From: an uncultured Eubacteriales bacterium
GTDB lineage: Bacteria > Bacillota > Clostridia > Oscillospirales > Oscillospiraceae
DNA length: 5,911 bases
NCBI GenBank assembly: GCA_900554625.1
Contig: USHP01000132.1
Span: forward strand, 1-5,911
Reading direction: 5' to 3'
The notes under the pieces are model-generated. The model searched no databases, was not told the DNA's origin, and was given only the letters and a program-made list of their open reading frames with translations. Shown here piece after piece: positions 1 through 5,402 of the stretch. Numbering within the stretch: position 1 is the first letter of the stretch; each line of letters starts with the position of its first letter. A program made the translations under genes and the position numbers.

Positions 1-113
1 CCGTAGCGGATGTAAACCAGCGCCGAGAAAACCAATGCATCCACCGGATTCGGCGGGTCCTGGGTAAAGGTCAGATCCCCGCGCCAGCGGATGTAGTCCA
101 GTATGTTTGCCAT
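1..113 (-). CDS. DUF2974 (Mbeg1-like) family protein, N-terminal fragment
   Basis: Only the first 37 codons are present; the gene runs off the left edge. The product begins MANILDYIRWRGDLTF and continues with a D-P-P-N-x-V-D-A-L segment and a hydrophobic stretch. This matches the conserved start of the DUF2974/Mbeg1-like family of Bacillota (Asp-Tyr-x-x-Trp-Arg-Gly-Asp, then a Pro/Asn-x-Val-Asp-x-Leu element). From family knowledge, the rest of such proteins is an alpha/beta-hydrolase-like fold of unknown substrate, whose catalytic part would lie outside this window. The ATG at 113 is preceded by a good ribosome binding site (GGGAGG, with 8 bases between it and the start). The gene is divergent from the HD hydrolase gene and has its own promoter at 137-165. 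The family call rests on a short but distinctive stretch. Confidence 0.8.
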   Translation of the reverse strand, partial: MANILDYIRWRGDLTFTQDPPNPVDALVFSALVYIRY

Positions 114-136
114 GAAGGACACCTCCCAATAAGACC

Positions 137-165
137 AGTATAGCACGCAATTGTGAATATCTCTA
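137..165 (-). promoter_or_regulatory. Predicted sigma-A promoter of the DUF2974 gene
   Basis: On the minus strand a TATACT -10 box (plus-strand 137-142) is preceded by TGC, giving an extended TGn -10. At 17 bp upstream lies TAGAGA (160-165), which matches four of six bases of TTGACA. The predicted transcript would start about 130 and carry a leader of roughly 17 nt containing the ribosome binding site. This was read by eye and not modelled. Confidence 0.6.
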
Positions 166-168
166 CAC

Positions 169-201
169 CTTTTCCAAAATACCGGAATATCTTTTCCAAA
201 A
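169..201. repeat. 11-bp direct repeat, 22-bp period, in a divergent promoter region
   Basis: CTTTTCCAAAA occurs at 169-179 and again, identically, at 191-201. The period of exactly 22 bp is about two helical turns, so both copies face the same side of the DNA. The separator is TACCGGAATAT. A second repeated word, GAATATCT, occurs at 155-162 and 185-192. The pair lies between the -35 boxes of the DUF2974 gene (160-165) and the HD hydrolase gene (226-231), a suitable position for an operator acting on one or both. No known regulator motif is recognised. Confidence 0.5.
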
Positions 202-225
202 CCAAGCCGATATTGATTCCTCCCG

Positions 226-254
226 TTGACAAAGAAAGTCGACAAAGGTAAAAT
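226..254 (+). promoter_or_regulatory. Predicted strong sigma-A promoter of the HD hydrolase gene
   Basis: A consensus -35 TTGACA (226-231) is followed after exactly 17 bp by TAAAAT (249-254), five of six bases of the -10 consensus. Transcription would start near 261, giving a leader of about 26 nt with an AGGAGG site at 272-277. The spacer and -35 contain an imperfect direct repeat, GTTGACAAAG (225-234) and GTCGACAAAG (238-247), period 13, which might be coincidental or a protein-binding site. Confidence 0.75.
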
Positions 255-286
255 GATTCCATATTTTGATACAGGAGGCGCATTTC

Positions 287-865
287 ATGGAACTGACAAG
301 AGAGCAGGCTCTGGACCTGCTGCAAAGGTATAACAAAGAACCCTTTCACATTCAGCACGCCCTGACAGTGGAGGGCGTTATGGCCTGGTTTGCCCGGGAA
401 CTGGGGGAGGATGAAACCTTCTGGAGCCTGTGCGGACTGCTGCATGATGTGGATTTTGAGCAGTACCCGGATCAGCACTGCAAGAAAGCACCCGAGCTTC
501 TGGCTCAGGTCAATGCCAGTGAGGAAATGGTTCATGCTATCTGTTCCCATGGCTATGGCTTGTGCAGCGATGTGGAGCCGGTTCACCAGATGGAGAAGGT
601 GCTCTTTGCGGTGGATGAACTGACTGGTCTGATCGGTGCCGCAGCCCGGATGCGTCCCAGCAAAAGCGTGATGGATATGGAGCTGTCTTCTCTGAAAAAG
701 AAGTTCAAGGACAAGAAGTTCGCCGCCGGCTGCTCCCGGGATGTGATTCAGCAAGGAGCCCAGCGGCTGGGCTGGAGCCTGGACGAACTGCTGGAAAAGA
801 CGATCTTCGCCATGCGCAGCTGTGAAGCTTCCGTATCCGCAGAACTGGAGCGGCTTTGCCCTTGA
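287..865 (+). CDS. HD-superfamily metal-dependent hydrolase, small single-domain
   Basis: A 192-residue predicted cytoplasmic protein with the features of an HD-domain phosphohydrolase. His21 and His24 lie in an early helix (F-H-I-Q-H-A-L), the diagnostic pair His53-Asp54 lies in G-L-L-H-D-V-D, His88 in I-C-S-H-G-Y, and Asp110 in A-V-D-E-L. These are the expected metal ligands in order. The overall pattern resembles the small predicted HD hydrolases grouped as COG2316 in Clostridia. Members of the wider superfamily cleave phosphate esters of nucleotides or related compounds, but the substrate here is unknown. The C-terminal third is helical and lysine-rich around 137-144. The start is set at the ATG at 287 because AGGAGG ends 9 bases before it; an in-frame TTG at 266 would place that site inside the gene. 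It has its own strong promoter and appears to be monocistronic, converging on the phosphate transporter gene. Confidence 0.85.
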   Translation: MELTREQALDLLQRYNKEPFHIQHALTVEGVMAWFARELGEDETFWSLCGLLHDVDFEQYPDQHCKKAPELLAQVNASEEMVHAICSHGYGLCSDVEPVHQMEKVLFAVDELTGLIGAAARMRPSKSVMDMELSSLKKKFKDKKFAAGCSRDVIQQGAQRLGWSLDELLEKTIFAMRSCEASVSAELERLCP

Positions 866-868
866 GGC

Positions 869-918
869 AAAAAGTAAAAAACACACCCCCGGAAATCCGT
901 CCAGGATTTTCCGGGGGT
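869..918 (-). terminator. Intrinsic terminator of the Na/Pi cotransporter gene
   Basis: The arms 886-898 and 904-917 form a GC-rich hairpin (CCCCCGGAAATCC against GGATTTTCCGGGGG, one bulged base) with a five-base loop. Read on the minus strand it is followed by TGTG, then six T, AC, and five T, a convincing U-tract. It begins 8 bp after the transporter stop codon. On the plus strand only TAAATTCATTATA follows, so termination of the convergent HD hydrolase transcript by the same hairpin is possible but weaker. Confidence 0.85.
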
Positions 919-925
919 AAATTCA

Positions 926-2728
926 TTATACCAGTTCTCGCAGGGGCTTGATATATTGACGGCGGCGGCGTTCCTTCTCTGCCATGTAGGCAGCGTCGTT
1001 GCCGGCGTGGATTTCCCGCAGATAGTCATAGTGATTTTGCAGGATCTCTTCATTGTTTCTGGCCAGCATCATCACGGCGATGGAGGAGCACTGGTCGGAG
1101 GTACGCTCCAGATAGGTCAGCGTCTCCATAAACACCAATCCGGCTCCAACGGAACAAGCGCCGGTCTTCAGCCGCTTGGTATGCCGGTCACGGAGAATCA
1201 TTACCATATCGTCAATGGTTTCTTCCAGAGGTTCAATGGCCTTGGCAGCTTCGTTATCACCCTTGGCGAAAGCATCGAGGGTAATGTTCAGAATTTCCGT
1301 AACGGCGGAGCAGATCAGGTTCAGCTCCTTCTTGGCTGTCTCGGAGAATGTGGTGCCCTCCGACTGCAGCCGCTGGGCCAGCTCCACCAGGTTGGTAGCG
1401 TAGTCGCCGATGCGTTCAAAATTGGGAACCGTCTGCATCAGCATGTCCAGCTGACGGTCATCCCACTCGGTTTCCACATTCTTGGCCAGACCAATCAGGA
1501 ACCGGTCGGCATGGTCGGTAAACTGGTCGATCACGTCTTCGTCTTCGTCAACCTGGGCAACCAGAACCGGGTCGTATTTGGCCAGAACCCGACAGCCCCG
1601 TTCGAAGTTTGTCTTGGCGATGGTACCCATGGCAGCCACAGCCTTTACCGTTTCGGAAACGGCCACAGCAGGGGAGATATACAGCTTTTCGTCCAGGGTG
1701 TGCAGTTCCGGATGGCGATCTTTGCCAGGCTTGTCATCATGCACCAGCAGCATGGACAGCTTTACCAGAACATCGGCAAAGGGGATCAGCACAACAGCGG
1801 TGAGCAGATTGAATACGGTCTGGAAGTTGGCAATGTTGCCGCTGTCCACAGCGCGGACCCAGAAGTCCTGACCGAATACGGAAAGGCGCTGCAAGACATT
1901 CATAACCACCAGGAACAGAATGGTGCCGATGGTATTGAAAGCGATGTGCACAACACCGGTACGCTTGGCATCTTTGGAAGAGCCGATGGAACAGACCAAA
2001 GCAGTGGTCACACAGGTGCCCAGATTGATACCCATAATGATGGGATAGGCCATGGCAAAGGTTATGCCGGAACCGGGCACGGAAGCGACGGTCTGCAGCA
2101 TACCCACCGTAGCGGAAGAGCTCTGCACAATGACGGTCAGCACCAGACCGAACAGGATACCCAGCAGGGGATTCTGCAGGAATTCCACAAAGGCTACAAA
2201 AGCATCGGTGCCGATCAGCGGCCGGACACCGTCGGTCATCAGACTCAGACCCACAAACAGAACGCCGAAGCCCACAAAAATGTCTCCAATGGTTTTGGAG
2301 GACTTGGACTTGACGAACATCAGTAAGATGATGCCAATTACCAACGCAATGGGGGCCAACGTGTCCGTATCAAAAAGCATCAGCATCAGATTGTCGCCGG
2401 CCTCAATGGAGGACAGACGAATGATCTGGGCGGTGACCGTAGTGCCGATGTTGGCGCCCATGACAATGGACACGGCCTGCTTCAGATTCAGTACACCCGC
2501 GCCAATCAAGGCCACGGTCAGAACGATGGTTGCGGTGGAACTCTGAATGACTGCAGTAACCATGGCACCGGTGAGCACGCCGATGATGACATTGCCGGTT
2601 ACTTTCTCCAGAACCCGCTTCAGTGCGGCTCCGGAACTGTTCTTCAGTCCGTCACCCATGACCTCAATACCGTAGAGGAACATGGCCAGACCGCCCAAAA
2701 GTTGGATAATGGCTCTAAATATCTCCAT
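926..2728 (-). CDS. Na/Pi cotransporter family protein with C-terminal PhoU-like domain
   Basis: A 600-residue membrane protein of the bacterial sodium:phosphate symporter family (Npt/SLC34-like; E. coli YjbB is the related type). The membrane part (about 1-330) contains the inverted duplication typical of the family. The first copy has a glutamine-serine motif V-I-Q-S-S-T-A-T at 60-67 and G-A-N-I-G-T-T at 91-97. The second has V-I-V-Q-S-S-S-A-T at 199-207 and G-I-N-L-G-T at 233-238. Residues about 350-570 are soluble, helical and PhoU-like, with two E-R-x-x-D metal-binding signatures at 438-442 and 541-545. The C-terminus is basic (RRRR at 587-590). It probably imports or exports phosphate with sodium, and the PhoU-like part probably controls transport. 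The start is the ATG at 2728, with TTGGAG nine bases upstream; the in-frame TTG at 2743 is part of that site. It has its own promoter (2782-2810) and terminator. The family is clear, but the transport direction and ion are inferred. Confidence 0.93.
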   Translation of the reverse strand: MEIFRAIIQLLGGLAMFLYGIEVMGDGLKNSSGAALKRVLEKVTGNVIIGVLTGAMVTAVIQSSTATIVLTVALIGAGVLNLKQAVSIVMGANIGTTVTAQIIRLSSIEAGDNLMLMLFDTDTLAPIALVIGIILLMFVKSKSSKTIGDIFVGFGVLFVGLSLMTDGVRPLIGTDAFVAFVEFLQNPLLGILFGLVLTVIVQSSSATVGMLQTVASVPGSGITFAMAYPIIMGINLGTCVTTALVCSIGSSKDAKRTGVVHIAFNTIGTILFLVVMNVLQRLSVFGQDFWVRAVDSGNIANFQTVFNLLTAVVLIPFADVLVKLSMLLVHDDKPGKDRHPELHTLDEKLYISPAVAVSETVKAVAAMGTIAKTNFERGCRVLAKYDPVLVAQVDEDEDVIDQFTDHADRFLIGLAKNVETEWDDRQLDMLMQTVPNFERIGDYATNLVELAQRLQSEGTTFSETAKKELNLICSAVTEILNITLDAFAKGDNEAAKAIEPLEETIDDMVMILRDRHTKRLKTGACSVGAGLVFMETLTYLERTSDQCSSIAVMMLARNNEEILQNHYDYLREIHAGNDAAYMAEKERRRRQYIKPLRELV

Positions 2729-2760
2729 ATGATGATACTCCAATCGTCATTTCCAGGATC

Positions 2761-2773
2761 GCCCGAACCGGGC
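2761..2773 (-). other. Small hairpin at the predicted 5' end of the Na/Pi transporter mRNA
   Basis: GCCCG-AAC-CGGGC is a perfect 5-bp stem with a 3-base loop. With the -10 box at 2782-2787, transcription on the minus strand should begin near 2775, which would put this hairpin almost at the 5' end of the message. No U-tract follows, so it is not a terminator. A transcript-stabilising role is possible but unproven. Confidence 0.35.
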
Positions 2774-2781
2774 ATAGTACC

Positions 2782-2810
2782 ATTATAGGGAATTTTCAGA
2801 GAAATGTACA
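2782..2810 (-). promoter_or_regulatory. Predicted sigma-A promoter of the Na/Pi cotransporter gene
   Basis: On the minus strand a perfect TATAAT -10 (plus 2782-2787) lies 17 bp downstream of TGTACA (2805-2810), which matches four of six bases of TTGACA. It is the best promoter in the 141-bp gap between dut and the transporter gene, so the transporter probably has its own start of transcription. No terminator is visible after dut, so some readthrough from nrdG-dut is also possible. Confidence 0.7.
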
Positions 2811-2830
2811 GTGACAAAATACGATTAAAT

Positions 2831-2858
2831 TTTACAAAAACTTTACACGGATTTTATC
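2831..2858. promoter_or_regulatory. Candidate PhoP-box-like direct repeats upstream of the phosphate transporter
   Basis: TTTACA (2831-2836) and TTTACA (2842-2847) are separated by five bases, an 11-bp period. A degenerate third unit, TTTATC, falls in register at 2853-2858. Direct TT(A/T/C)ACA-like hexamers about 11 bp apart are the known form of PhoP boxes in Bacillus. They sit about 20 bp upstream of the transporter -35 box, but on the opposite strand to the gene. The AT-rich setting makes chance occurrence possible. Confidence 0.4.
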
Positions 2859-2869
2859 AAAAGCACCAA

Positions 2870-3307
2870 TTATTTTCCGGTGGAGCCAAATCCACCGCAG
2901 TTTCTGGCGGTTTCGGACAGTTCTTCCGTCTCCTGATACGCCGGTGTCAGCACCGGGGTGATGATAAACTGGGCAATCCGATCCCCGCTGTGGATGGTCT
3001 GGGGCTGAAGGCCATGGTTGTGCAGGGCTACGGTGATTTCTCCACGGTAGTCACTGTCCACCACGCCGACTTTGTTGGCCGGTGCCAGTCCCTGCTTGCA
3101 GGCAAGACCGCTGCGGGCATAGACTAACCCTGCGCAGCCCTGGGGGACTTCCAGTGCAATGCCGGTGGGAAGAAACGCTGTCTGACCGGGCTGAATGGTA
3201 ACCGGTTGTGCCAGACAGGCGTACAAATCGGCGCCGGCAGCACCGGCGGTGCCATAGGTGGGAAGCTTGGCTTCCGGGGATAACCGTTTTACATGAATGG
3301 GTTCCAT
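2870..3307 (-). CDS. dut: Deoxyuridine 5'-triphosphate nucleotidohydrolase (dUTPase)
   Basis: A 145-residue cytoplasmic enzyme, the usual length of a homotrimeric dUTPase. It hydrolyses dUTP to dUMP and pyrophosphate, keeping uracil out of DNA and supplying the precursor of dTMP. All five family motifs are present in order: A-G-A-D-L-Y-A at 24-30, A-R-S-G-L-A at 64-69, G-V-V-D-S-D-Y-R-G-E-I at 81-91 (Asp84 and Tyr87 as expected for catalysis and uracil/deoxyribose recognition), G-D-R-I-A-Q at 108-113, and R-N-C-G-G-F-G-S-T-G at 135-144. Motif V usually reads R-G-x-G-G-F-G-S-T-G, so Asn136 is a mild departure. The ATG directly follows the nrdG stop codon (TAAATG), with AAAGGA inside the end of nrdG as ribosome binding site. 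It is therefore very probably co-transcribed and translationally coupled with nrdG. Confidence 0.96.
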   Translation of the reverse strand: MEPIHVKRLSPEAKLPTYGTAGAAGADLYACLAQPVTIQPGQTAFLPTGIALEVPQGCAGLVYARSGLACKQGLAPANKVGVVDSDYRGEITVALHNHGLQPQTIHSGDRIAQFIITPVLTPAYQETEELSETARNCGGFGSTGK

Positions 3308-3847
3308 TTACTGCATTCCTTTCTTATCGCCTTGCCAATCCTGCCACAGAACGATTTCTCCGGCAGCCAGGGAGGCAGGTACGTCAATCAGCCGCTGGTT
3401 TTCCGAGCCCCGGAAGCGCAGGGACAGATTCTTCTGCGCCTCGATGAAAGGGCCGTCCACCAGCACATCCAGATAACTCAGATACTCCCGGGTATCGCCC
3501 AGACGCCCGGACAGAATATCCCGGTCAAACAGATATCCGGAAAAAGCCCAGATGCTTTTTTGGGGCAGCTCCCGTTTTACTTGCCGTAGCAGCTGCACGA
3601 TGGCACCCTGGTTCTCCGGCTCGAAGGGTTCGCCTCCCAGCAAGGTCAGTCCCCGGATATAGTCTGGGCGGAGCATTTGCACAATCCGGTCCATGACTTC
3701 CTGAGTAAAGGGCTGGCCGTAGTGAAAATCCCATGCAACCTCATTGAAGCAGCCAGGACACCGATGGGTGCAGCCGGAAACAAACAAACTGACCCGGACT
3801 CCGGGACCGTTGGCAATATCACAATTTTTAATGGCAGCGTAGTTCAT
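3308..3847 (-). CDS. nrdG: Anaerobic ribonucleoside-triphosphate reductase activating protein
   Basis: A 179-residue radical SAM enzyme. NrdG proteins use a 4Fe-4S cluster and S-adenosylmethionine to form the glycyl radical on the class III reductase NrdD, allowing dNTP synthesis without oxygen. The cluster motif C-x3-C-x2-C is at Cys26, Cys30 and Cys33 (S-G-C-T-H-R-C-P-G-C). The SAM-binding G-G-E-P follows at 71-74, and the family-specific C-terminal F-R-G-S-x-N-Q-R-L-I-D lies at 145-155. Length and motif order fit NrdG rather than pyruvate formate-lyase activase, which is longer. The start is the ATG at 3847, preceded by AGGAG with suitable spacing. The frame stays open upstream to 4093, but that part overlaps the terminator and the end of the AI-2E gene and lacks family character. 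It is the first gene of the nrdG-dut unit. No nrdD lies next to it in this window, although nrdD commonly precedes nrdG. Confidence 0.94.
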   Translation of the reverse strand: MNYAAIKNCDIANGPGVRVSLFVSGCTHRCPGCFNEVAWDFHYGQPFTQEVMDRIVQMLRPDYIRGLTLLGGEPFEPENQGAIVQLLRQVKRELPQKSIWAFSGYLFDRDILSGRLGDTREYLSYLDVLVDGPFIEAQKNLSLRFRGSENQRLIDVPASLAAGEIVLWQDWQGDKKGMQ

Positions 3848-3897
3848 AGGTACTCTCCTGATCCTCCGCAGACAGATCTTGCGGATATTACCCGGAC

Positions 3898-3926
3898 AGT
3901 ATACCATAGCCCTGCAGGGAATGCAA
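3898..3926 (-). promoter_or_regulatory. Predicted promoter of the nrdG-dut operon
   Basis: On the minus strand a TATACT -10 (plus 3898-3903) with an upstream TGG (extended -10) lies 17 bp from TTGCAT (3921-3926), a weak -35. The spacer contains the perfect 10-bp palindrome CCCTGCAGGG (3910-3919). The leader of about 45 nt holds a TCCGCA/TGCGGA inverted repeat (3865-3870 and 3880-3885) before the ribosome binding site. No NrdR-box-like sequence was recognised. Confidence 0.6.
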
Positions 3927-3933
3927 CGCCGGG

Positions 3934-3973
3934 AAAAAATGGAACTGCCCGCCGCAGAAAGTGCGGCGGGCAG
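3934..3973 (-). terminator. Intrinsic terminator of the AI-2E family gene
   Basis: A perfect 11-bp GC-rich stem, CTGCCCGCCGC (3945-3955) with GCGGCGGGCAG (3963-3973), encloses a seven-base loop. On the minus strand it is followed by TTCCATTTTTT, an acceptable U-tract. It starts 11 bp beyond the stop codon of the AI-2E gene and separates it from the nrdG promoter, so AI-2E and nrdG-dut appear to be distinct transcription units. Confidence 0.9.
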
Positions 3974-3983
3974 CAGAATGTGC

Positions 3984-5177
3984 TTATTTTTCGTCGGGAT
4001 AATCGGCTTTGTAGTGTTCCCAGAGATGAATCTGGTCTTTTTTGTCCAGTCCCCGACGGACCAGTTTCTTGACAATATCGTAAAACACGGCAAAGGCAGG
4101 TACGCATACCAGCATCCCGGCTACGCCCCACAGGCCGCCGAAAAGCACGATGGCAAACAGAACCCAGAAACTGGAAAGGCCTGTCCGGTCTCCCAGAATC
4201 TTGGGGCCGATTACGTTGCCGTCCAGCTGCTGAAGTCCCAGCACAAACAGGGCAAACCACAGACCCTTGATGGGGTCCTCAATCATAATCAGCAGGGTGG
4301 AGGGGATGGCACCGATGAAGGGGCCGAAGAAGGGGATGACATTGGTGATTCCCACGAAGGCGGAGACCAGCAGTGCGTTGGGGAACCGGAAAATCACGCA
4401 GCCGATGTAGCACAGCAGTCCGATGATTGCCGAATCCACCAGCTTGCCGTCGATGAACCCGCCGAACATCCGATCCACGAAAGCCACTTCGTTGAGGAAA
4501 CGGTCTGCCCACCGGGGAGGAAGCGTGCTGCGGATAATGAGCACGCTTTGCCGGGCAAATTTTTTCCGGCTGGCCAGCAGATAACACGCCACGATCAGAC
4601 CGATGAGCATGTTGTACAGAAACAGCAGTACTTTATACACGCTGGAACTCAGGCTGCTGATGAGATTGGTAACATAAGGGGCCAGAATGTTTCGTCCCCA
4701 GGTTTCCACTTCAGAGTACAAAGTGCTGTATATCTGATTTACGATCTGCACCAGCTCTTCATCCTCACCGAAGGTAGCCCTTGCCCAATCCAGAAAGGCA
4801 TTGACCTTCGCCGGCAGTGTGGACCAAATGGTCATAATGCTCCGGTACAGCTGAGGAGCGATCATGATAATCAAGGCATAGACAATCAGAAGGCCGGTAA
4901 TCAGACTCAGTCCTACGGCCAGAGCATTGGACAGTTTCCTAAGACTTTTGGGCAGGGACTTGGAGAAAAAACGCTCATAATGGTTGCACAGCGGCCGCAG
5001 CAGATACGCCACCACGCTGCCATAGATAAAGGGCGCCAGAATCTCGGATAAGGTGCGCAACCCGTCCCCGATGCCACGGAAACGAAATACCGCGAAAAAT
5101 ACCACAATACTCAGACTGATGGCGCCGAAAATCGCCAGCATCAGATAGAGATATCGCTTTATGTAAGGATCTTTCAT
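3984..5177 (-). CDS. AI-2E family transporter (PerM/TqsA/YtvI-like membrane protein)
   Basis: A 397-residue polytopic membrane protein of the AI-2E transporter family. Hydrophobic segments lie at about 11-31, 46-62, 85-108, 182-202, 247-263, 267-295, 306-317 and 336-368. A long amphipathic, largely extracytoplasmic stretch (about 110-180) lies between the third and fourth. Family hallmarks are present: F-G-G-F-I-D-G-K at 238-245 followed by the membrane segment, G-I-T-N-V-I-P-F-F-G-P-F-I-G at 276-289, and Q-Q-L-D-G-N-V-I-G-P-K-I at 316-327. The C-terminus is short, charged and probably cytosolic. Some relatives export autoinducer-2 and others act as sodium/proton antiporters, so the substrate cannot be assigned from sequence. 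The ATG at 5177 has AGGAAG seven bases upstream. The gene has its own promoter and a strong terminator, which suggests a single-gene unit. It is divergent from the metallopeptidase gene. Confidence 0.92.
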   Translation of the reverse strand: MKDPYIKRYLYLMLAIFGAISLSIVVFFAVFRFRGIGDGLRTLSEILAPFIYGSVVAYLLRPLCNHYERFFSKSLPKSLRKLSNALAVGLSLITGLLIVYALIIMIAPQLYRSIMTIWSTLPAKVNAFLDWARATFGEDEELVQIVNQIYSTLYSEVETWGRNILAPYVTNLISSLSSSVYKVLLFLYNMLIGLIVACYLLASRKKFARQSVLIIRSTLPPRWADRFLNEVAFVDRMFGGFIDGKLVDSAIIGLLCYIGCVIFRFPNALLVSAFVGITNVIPFFGPFIGAIPSTLLIMIEDPIKGLWFALFVLGLQQLDGNVIGPKILGDRTGLSSFWVLFAIVLFGGLWGVAGMLVCVPAFAVFYDIVKKLVRRGLDKKDQIHLWEHYKADYPDEK

Positions 5178-5206
5178 GACATCACTTCCTGTGCAGAACT
5201 AGAACA

Positions 5207-5215
5207 AGTATATCA
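5207..5215 (-). promoter_or_regulatory. Predicted extended -10 promoter element of the AI-2E gene
   Basis: On the minus strand TGA-TATACT (plus 5207-5215) forms an extended -10. No good TTGACA-like hexamer lies at 17 bp upstream, so recognition would depend on the TGn element or on an activator. Transcription would begin near 5200, giving a leader of about 23 nt. Confidence 0.45.
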
Positions 5216-5240
5216 GGTTCAGCAGGGAGCAGTATGAACA

Positions 5241-5254
5241 AATTGTGAACAATT
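5241..5254. promoter_or_regulatory. 14-bp palindrome in the AI-2E/metallopeptidase divergent region
   Basis: AATTGT-GA-ACAATT is a perfect 6-bp inverted repeat around a two-base centre, overlapping a direct repeat of GAACAA (5236-5241 and 5247-5252). It lies about 40-55 bp upstream of the predicted AI-2E transcription start, where an activator or repressor could bind. A second, looser inverted repeat AATTCTT/AAGAATT (5251-5257 and 5272-5278) overlaps it. No regulator is recognised. Confidence 0.4.
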
Positions 5255-5326
5255 CTTTCGACAGTTTTTGGAAGAATTCAGGAAAAAAGTTTACAATTTT
5301 CTGGGAGTGAAACGGCCTGCCAGCTC

Positions 5327-5355
5327 TTGCCATTTCCTGCGCAGATGGGTATACT
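5327..5355 (+). promoter_or_regulatory. Predicted sigma-A promoter of the zinc metallopeptidase gene
   Basis: TTGCCA (5327-5332, five of six -35 consensus bases) is followed after exactly 17 bp by TATACT (5350-5355, five of six -10 bases). The start of transcription would be near 5362, so the roughly 40-nt leader includes a small GCCGG/CCGGC hairpin (5366-5379) and the AGGAGG ribosome binding site. Confidence 0.75.
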
Positions 5356-5402
5356 ATAAAAAATAGCCGGATGTCCGGCCATGAAGACAGGAGGAACACA
5401 CT

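Noticed and set aside
71..886. Minus-strand open frame of 271 codons antisense to the HD hydrolase
   Set aside because: It crosses the HD gene, both divergent promoters and the start of the DUF2974 gene. The HD protein has correct metal-ligand motifs, start signals and promoter, so this frame is a shadow.
956..2326. Long open frame (456 codons) on the plus strand, antisense to the Na/Pi transporter gene
   Set aside because: It lies wholly inside a clearly recognisable gene on the other strand. Its translation is rich in His, Gln and Gly without any family motif, and it appears to result from codon bias in the transporter gene.
3848..4093. Upstream extension of the nrdG reading frame
   Set aside because: It overlaps the AI-2E 3' end, its terminator and the nrdG promoter. 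The NrdG family begins at the Met at 3847, which has a good ribosome binding site.
3879..5051. Open frame of 390 codons on the plus strand, antisense to the AI-2E gene
   Set aside because: It starts within the nrdG leader, runs through the terminator hairpin and the AI-2E gene in antisense, and is low-complexity His/Gln/Gly-rich. No ribosome binding site or domain was seen.
5366..5379. GCCGG-ATGT-CCGGC hairpin followed on the minus strand by TATTTTTT, terminator-like
   Set aside because: The stem is only 5 bp, no minus-strand gene ends here, and it lies within the plus-strand leader of the metallopeptidase gene next to its -10 region. It is more likely incidental.
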